A stretch of 64,000 nt of DNA from positions 3,805,139-3,869,138 of the forward strand of contig NC_014541.1 in assembly GCF_000148645.1 (NCBI RefSeq), given 5' to 3'. Each line of letters begins with the position of its first letter. Position 1 is the stretch's first letter. Of this stretch, positions 60,001-64,000 are shown in pieces. Below the pieces are notes generated by a model. That model did not search any database. It saw nothing but the letters and a program-made list of their open reading frames with translations, and had not been told where the DNA came from. The position numbers were made by a program, and so were the translations under genes. The stretch is from Ferrimonas balearica DSM 9799. Lineage in GTDB: Bacteria; Pseudomonadota; Gammaproteobacteria; Enterobacterales; Shewanellaceae.

Positions 60001-62038
60001 GACGGATCAGGGTCATCATCCCGGCAACGTGTGGGCTCGCCATGGAGGTTCCGCTGATGGCATTGAACGCCCGGGTGTCACCATAGGGGTCAAAGGGGTT
60101 GGTTTCGGTCCAGGCCGCAAAGATGTCGACACCCGGTGCCGCGATACCCGGAGAGAACAGCTCCTCAACGGTACTGGAGGGCCCGCGGGAGGAGAAGGAA
60201 GCCAGCCAGTCTGCGTCCTCCGGATTCACCACCCGGTCTACCTGGGACGCACTGATGGTGCCGGTCAAGCCGGTACCGGATTGCAGCCAGGGCAGCAGGC
60301 CGGGGGTATTCCAGTCGCCATAGTACTGCTCAGCGGTCAGGTGGATACCGGGGATCACATAGGTGTCATCCGCCACCTCGTCCCCTTCGTCCCAGGTGTT
60401 GTAGAGGACAAACCCGCCCGCGCCGCCGTCACGAACATTCACCGCCTTCTCGATGCGGGCGATGTCGCCCCGCTCACAAACGACGATGTGGTTTTCCAGA
60501 AAAGTGCCGGGGGCAAAAGGGCTGTTACAACGGGCGTCGCCAAAATCGGCGGCCAGCACAAATTCGCCGGTAAAGGCGGGCGAAATCCCGGCGCCCTCAA
60601 TGGTGCCGGGATTGAGGCTCTCATCCCCACCGCTCAATCCCTCGAGCGCTTTGCCACTGATGGCGATGCTGCGGGCATGTGTGGTGGCGGCCACGTTCAA
60701 CACCCAGGGGGAGGTATGGTCAACGGTATAGATCGAGTCAGTGCCTCGCGATGCCCCTGCGTTACCGGCCGACAGCGCCACGGCAACCCCCGCCTCACGG
60801 GCAGAGAGGAACGCCATCTCAAAGGCGTCATCCCAGGGGAAGCTCTCACTGCCACCGATGGACATGTTGATCACGTCCACGCCATCCTTGATCGCCTGCT
60901 CAATGGCGAACAGCATCGCCTCCCCCGGACAGCCACCGACCGGGTGGCACACCTGATAGGAGATCAGGTTCGCGTGGGGCGCCACCCCTGAGATGCGCGG
61001 CATCGCCACCCCCATTGGGATGCCAGCACCGCCGCCAAACTCCGGCGCCACCACATCAACGTCATAGAGCACGTTACCAGCAACCGTACTCGCCACATGA
61101 CTGCCATGCCCGTTGTAGTCCTCGCCGACCGGCTCGGCCCCCGATGCCGCACCGTACTCACCCGTAATTGAGTCGTGGGTATACAGGCCAATCAATTTAT
61201 CGTTACAGCGGTCGGCATACTCGGCCAGGGCGCAGTCGCCCAGGTAGTTGCCTGTGCCACGGGGGTTGGTGTGGACATAGCCATCGCCCCCCACTGCCGC
61301 AAAGGAGGGATGACGGGTATTGATGCCGGTGTCGATAATGCCCACCACCATACCGGCGCCGGTGTAACGCCCACCGTCATGGCTGGTGGTGCCCTCCCAG
61401 ATGCCCGGAGCGCCTACGTGCTCCGGCCCAATGTCGGTGTGCAGCTCATAGTTTCGAGAGCGCTGAACGAACGCCACTTCGGGCATCTGAGCCAGCCGCA
61501 TCGCTTCCTGCTGGGTCATCTCGATAGAGAGGGCGTTAATGGCGGTAGTAAACTGGCGCCGTACCTGCCCCTGAACCTGCTGAATCAGCTCCTGCTGGGC
61601 ACTTAAAAGATGATTGGTGTAGGCGCTGATCGCCGCGCCGGAGGTTCCGGCTGTCCCCGTCCCAAAGAGCTTCTGCCCCTGCTGCTGACGCTGCAGTGCT
61701 GGCCTGGTGGCAGCCAGGCCGGGTAAGCGGCCGTCATAAGTGGCGACGGGAGCATCCTGAAGCTGCACGATATAGACGGCCGTACCATCAAATCGCTCCT
61801 CCGGCGCAAACTTTTCCTTCGCGGATTTTGGCACCATCGGGATGTTGGCCAGACCATCCCGTCGTAAGGGGCTCAGCTGTTGTTCTGCTTTCTGTGCCTG
61901 AGCCTGCTGTTGATGTTGATAGAGCGCCATCGCATCGATGGTTGTTGGAACCTGCTCATCGGTTCCCTGCGCTCCGGCCAGTGTGCCCGCACTGTACAGT
62001 GCGCTGGCAACCATCATGGCTACGGATTTTATATTCAC
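57068..62038 (-). CDS. Giant secreted subtilase 2 with GlyGly-CTERM
   Basis: A 1656-residue S8 protease related to subtilase 1. With the GTG at 62038 the signal peptide is MNIKSVAMMVASALYSAG (GGGAG seven bases upstream); a 5' extension to 62092 lacks a leader and is rejected. Triad: Asp236 in GIIDTGINTRHPSF, His311 in NGHGSHVAS, Ser665 in SGTSMASPHVAG. It has a PA insert, a calcium-like D-rich region (DYDGDGRLHLSE) and a VEENG domain shared with subtilase 1, but lacks the two Ig-like repeats. The tail SDSGSFGW, hydrophobic stretch and GRRRH is a GlyGly-CTERM signal. Likely an exported protease. Confidence 0.92.
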   Translation of the reverse strand: MNIKSVAMMVASALYSAGTLAGAQGTDEQVPTTIDAMALYQHQQQAQAQKAEQQLSPLRRDGLANIPMVPKSAKEKFAPEERFDGTAVYIVQLQDAPVATYDGRLPGLAATRPALQRQQQGQKLFGTGTAGTSGAAISAYTNHLLSAQQELIQQVQGQVRRQFTTAINALSIEMTQQEAMRLAQMPEVAFVQRSRNYELHTDIGPEHVGAPGIWEGTTSHDGGRYTGAGMVVGIIDTGINTRHPSFAAVGGDGYVHTNPRGTGNYLGDCALAEYADRCNDKLIGLYTHDSITGEYGAASGAEPVGEDYNGHGSHVASTVAGNVLYDVDVVAPEFGGGAGIPMGVAMPRISGVAPHANLISYQVCHPVGGCPGEAMLFAIEQAIKDGVDVINMSIGGSESFPWDDAFEMAFLSAREAGVAVALSAGNAGASRGTDSIYTVDHTSPWVLNVAATTHARSIAISGKALEGLSGGDESLNPGTIEGAGISPAFTGEFVLAADFGDARCNSPFAPGTFLENHIVVCERGDIARIEKAVNVRDGGAGGFVLYNTWDEGDEVADDTYVIPGIHLTAEQYYGDWNTPGLLPWLQSGTGLTGTISASQVDRVVNPEDADWLASFSSRGPSSTVEELFSPGIAAPGVDIFAAWTETNPFDPYGDTRAFNAISGTSMASPHVAGMMTLIRQANPQWTAAEVQSALQMTADSQAIKTPYPIYPYPIKVAGIFRAGHGLANVERAVNAGLVMDESADNFRRANPHNGGRVRDLNLPQMINNDCGRVCSWTRTVRATRDGSWAVESVAGEEHPLFWDYALDPTAKVTITPNQFTLKAGESVDLTVSVAFSDIDLAWYDGAYHHAFGEIQFNSTDGRSPGAYWPYLASYAGKALPNSIEVLTHSDQGQQVVPDVSLGVPAGALTAEAYEPVPAEVHQVALPRLQSGVAMVDSEGFWNTELDNVRVFDVTVAEDTALLRAEVFGRLSSSIDDPLNHYADVDLWVLRDYDGDGRLHLSEAICASQLPQTSKGEYCSIEHPEPGTYKVLLANYILYPWENVDTYEFGIVTLGKTPGQTLTTRFDSNAANPKHSDITIEWHQAPEPGQTLYSAVAVQVEGAEPGSVIMMPVNLHGGEPLLTADASQSAARVGEIVELSVLTQANRTGQDRMVDLAVTLPDGLALIPGSLPDLEGLVTTETGLQWQDVQADTSATQAHYQVSTNLDNPQCRTPWAIDYPDGEPLDGKFVDLTRFGFAPSWGTFYEENEWGWGSWVHDVEIPTFANDFQPFDNGDYFRTDKVVLSSRGWVQADYLQYNPWDIGLHQVQMPMPGEDYGTPPDFVLAPWHNARLDPLTWEQEWTLSMYAPHWDPALSSGVYIAYYDHYTLLSWKGAQTHDKSWDMDWNEVVTPRDDRYDFQMFMREHSSHDEGQFEVIMAYDNLDFGSQDGNGVIGLRGYWGPRAGYNPLYGHSGVAFAEDNLKAALSDGLVVCYDIVNDATSQVQLAFQVEVTDAAYGSEQRVDVEAEVGGVGLLTESTTIAVAANILVKAISDQEVEENGVVEGIPVHYSDSDGGVSPNTISVTGEHITAVVHGHRSGDTFDLVPAPDWYGETEVTVTVSDQVNPNDQHSVSFTLTVLSDGVDPAPEPEPEAPKSDSGSFGWFSLLLLGLLAGRRRH

Positions 62039-62481
62039 AACTCTTCTCCCTGTTATTATCGCGCCGCGGAAATGTTGCTTACTCCGGCACACTTATATTT
62101 CACAAGGATTAATTTTTATTCAAACACATTGTTTTCATCACTTTGATAGCCAACAGTAATATCAACAGCCCGATTAAAATCCTTTTGCCGAATGCAATCT
62201 GCATCACCGTGACACGAATTAGCCAGAACGCATCGTCGCCATGCGGCCCCCGCAAGGCAGCCCATATAGGGCGTGTGTAAGAGAGTGAGAGAAAATGGGG
62301 AAAAGATGAAGATAAAGTGAAGAGGGAAGACTTTTAATGCAGATGGCTCATCTTTTCGATAGCGATAAAACAATAAGAGTATTAAAGGTTGGAAGTAAAT
62401 ATTGGTTGGTTGATATTAGACTTCATTAACAACCTAATGCATTCACCCGCGGATTATATTTCTGACCTTGTATATCGCGGG
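62039..62481. other. Long AT-rich gap upstream of subtilase 2
   Basis: About 440 bp between the subtilase 2 GTG and the sspB terminator. It is much richer in A and T than its neighbours and has no open frame with a plausible start and composition. It most likely holds the subtilase promoter and regulatory sites. I did not find the ATAATTGTTA repeat of subtilase 1 here. Confidence 0.5.
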
Positions 62482-62484
62482 CAC

Positions 62485-62510
62485 AAAAAAAGCGACCCCA
62501 TGGGGTCGCT
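62485..62510 (-). terminator. Terminator after sspA-sspB
   Basis: AGCGACCCC and GGGGTCGCT pair perfectly (62491-62510); A7 on the plus strand gives a T run after the stem on the minus strand. Confidence 0.86.
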
Positions 62511-62528
62511 TAATCAATTGGTGGTGAC

Positions 62529-62957
62529 TCACTTAATCACTTTCAGGGTCGGACGTCCCTTGGGACGCTCAGCCACCGGCTCGTCAGCCACCGGAATATC
62601 GGCTTCATTCGGCACGCCTTCGGCCTGCTCGTACGCAGCTTCCGGCTGGAAGACGGTACCTGCGCCGTTTTCACGGGCGTAGATGGCCGCCACCGCATAC
62701 ATCGGCACGCGCAGGGCATGAGGCTGGCCGCCAAAGCGAGCGTTGAAGGTCACTTCCTCGTTGCCCATCTGCAGATTGCCCACCGCATGGGGGGCGATAT
62801 TGAGGACGATCTGGCCATCCTCAACAAACTGCCGGGGTACCTGGACACCGGGCATCTCTGCCTCCACCACCAGATGGGGAGTCAGGTCGTTGTCCAGCAA
62901 CCATTCGTAGAAGGCCCGCAGCAGGTACGGCCGGCTGGGGCTCAACACTTTGCTCAT
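62529..62957 (-). CDS. sspB: Stringent starvation protein B (ClpXP adaptor)
   Basis: SspB delivers ssrA-tagged proteins to ClpXP. The 142-residue protein has the substrate-binding core (RPYLLRAFYEWLLDND, LNIAPHAVGNLQ, FNARFGG), an acidic variable linker and the C-terminal ClpX-binding motif RPTLKVIK. It overlaps sspA by 4 bp (ATGA). Confidence 0.96.
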   Translation of the reverse strand: MSKVLSPSRPYLLRAFYEWLLDNDLTPHLVVEAEMPGVQVPRQFVEDGQIVLNIAPHAVGNLQMGNEEVTFNARFGGQPHALRVPMYAVAAIYARENGAGTVFQPEAAYEQAEGVPNEADIPVADEPVAERPKGRPTLKVIK

Positions 62958-63583
62958 ACGCCGATGCGCATCTCGCGCTCAGCTTCGGTCAGAGAAGCCT
63001 TGAAAGACTCACGCTCGAACAGACGGGTCATGTAACCCTTCACTTCGGCGCTGCCACGACCGGTCAGTTCGATACCCAGGGACGGCAGACGCCAGAACAG
63101 CGGCGCCAGGTAGCAATCCACCAGGGTGAACTCTTCGCTCATAAAGTACGGCGCTTCAGCAAATACCGGGCCCAGGGCCAGGATGCTTTCAGCCAGCTCT
63201 TTACGGGCTGCGGTGACACCGTCGTTGTTCTGAATGCGTTCGGCCAGGGTGTACCAGTCGTGCTGGATGCGATGCATCATCAGACGGCTTTGGCCACGGG
63301 AAACCGGATAAACGGGCATCAGCGGCGGGTGAGGGAAACGCTCATCAAGGTACTCCATAATGATGCGTGCGTTGTAAAGCACCAGTTCCCGATCCACCAG
63401 AGTGGGTACGCTGTTGTACGGGTTCAGCTCAGCCAGATCCTGCGGCAGTTGGTCCGGATCCACTTGGATCACTTCAACCCCTACACCCTTCTCGGCCAGA
63501 ACGATACGAACCTGGTGGCTGTAGAGATCGCTGGCACCGGAATACAGGGCCATGACAGAGCGTTTGTTGGCAGCGACAGCCAT
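62954..63583 (-). CDS. sspA: Stringent starvation protein A
   Basis: SspA is a GST-fold protein that binds RNA polymerase and modulates transcription in stress. The 209-residue protein begins with the family MAVAANKRSVMALYSG and has the thioredoxin-like PYNSVPTLVDRELVLYNARIIMEYLDERFPHPPLMP region (split, about 50-85). ATG at 63583 behind GGAGG; it follows petC by 96 bp. Confidence 0.96.
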   Translation of the reverse strand: MAVAANKRSVMALYSGASDLYSHQVRIVLAEKGVGVEVIQVDPDQLPQDLAELNPYNSVPTLVDRELVLYNARIIMEYLDERFPHPPLMPVYPVSRGQSRLMMHRIQHDWYTLAERIQNNDGVTAARKELAESILALGPVFAEAPYFMSEEFTLVDCYLAPLFWRLPSLGIELTGRGSAEVKGYMTRLFERESFKASLTEAEREMRIGV

Positions 63584-63679
63584 TGATACCCTCCGAAAAA
63601 GTTCAGATAGCAGAAACAGCAACGGGGGGCACAGGGCCCCCAGTTGCGCAAAGGACAGATTGTAACCTTTTATCGGCGA

Positions 63680-64000
63680 TTAGTGTACATCCCGCCAGTA
63701 CTCCCGCTTAAGCAGGTAGGCCAGCACGAAGAACACTGCCAGGAATCCCAGCACCCATTTACCCATCCGCTCACGTTCAAGACGAACCGGTTCGGCGGAG
63801 TAAGTCAGGAAGTTGGTGATATCCAGCACCAGTTGGTCATACTCTTCCGCGTTCATGGTACCGCCGGAAGCGACCACAGTGCCGTCTTCCTGCAGAACCG
63901 GTTTACCCTGGTAGGTTTCCAGAACGTGGGGCATACCCACGGACGGGAACACCAGGTTATTCACGCCGAACGGACGGTCCGGATCAACGTAGAACGCTTT
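63680..64000 (-). CDS. petC: Cytochrome c1 of the bc1 complex, 3' end only (partial)
   Basis: The frame runs off the window. The visible 106 residues include NLVFPSVGMPHVL, LDITNFLTYSAEPVRLERERMG and a C-terminal membrane anchor (WVLGFLAVFFVLAYLLKREYW), which together identify cytochrome c1. The haem site CxxCH would be upstream of the window. petC-sspA-sspB is the usual gammaproteobacterial order. Confidence 0.92.
   Translation of the reverse strand, partial: KAFYVDPDRPFGVNNLVFPSVGMPHVLETYQGKPVLQEDGTVVASGGTMNAEEYDQLVLDITNFLTYSAEPVRLERERMGKWVLGFLAVFFVLAYLLKREYWRDVH

Noticed and set aside
62116-62373. 85-codon minus-strand open frame upstream of subtilase 2
   Set aside because: It needs a TTG start without a Shine-Dalgarno, and its composition is random AT-rich read-through.

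Overview
The window looks like a GC-rich chromosomal segment of a marine, facultatively anaerobic gammaproteobacterium. The gene orders apaG-apaH, rplU-rpmA-obgE, mdh/argR, yheT-yheU-prkB-crp, pabA-astC-astA-astD and petC-sspA-sspB are those of the Enterobacterales/Alteromonadales. The mixture of a pentahaem nitrite reductase, a ferric uptake operon and two giant GlyGly-CTERM subtilases would fit a Shewanella relative such as Ferrimonas. That genus-level guess is inference. I see no rRNA or tRNA gene, CRISPR array, transposase or prophage.

Layout. 1-10 kb is core housekeeping: apaG end, apaH, a chemoreceptor with a sigma-28 promoter, folA with the yjjP/yjjB exporter pair, obgE-rpmA-rplU, ispB, mdh and argR. 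10-15 kb is iron: a DyP-type peroxidase downstream of fbpABC. 15-17 kb is nitrogen: amtB and glnK behind a sigma-54 promoter with an NtrC site, followed by about 430 bp of highly structured DNA without a believable gene. 17-22 kb is anaerobic nitrogen respiration: nrfA facing away from a NarQ/NarP-type two-component system, with a consensus FNR box between them. 22-35 kb holds an acrylyl-CoA reductase, slyX, a peptide deformylase, an LpoB module, the yheV/yheS region, a two-gene GMC dehydrogenase and the yheT-DUF3187-yheU-prkB-crp run. 35-44 kb is arginine catabolism (astC, astA, astD with a DUF1338 gene), an HDOD-like protein, an S9 peptidase and pabA. 44-48 kb has a secreted protein of unknown function, a phosphoketolase and grcA. 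48-62 kb is dominated by two related secreted subtilases (1804 and about 1656 residues), two paralogous LysR regulators and a short-chain dehydrogenase. The window ends with sspB, sspA and the 3' end of petC.

How it fits together. Regulatory sites legible in the DNA agree with the genes they flank: sigma-28 for the chemoreceptor, ArgR boxes at argR and ast, sigma-54/NtrC at glnK-amtB, FNR at nrfA/narQP, and a CRP site at grcA. The least explained parts are the paired subtilase/LysR loci, the structured non-coding block at 17.0-17.45 kb, and a possible small RNA downstream of crp.
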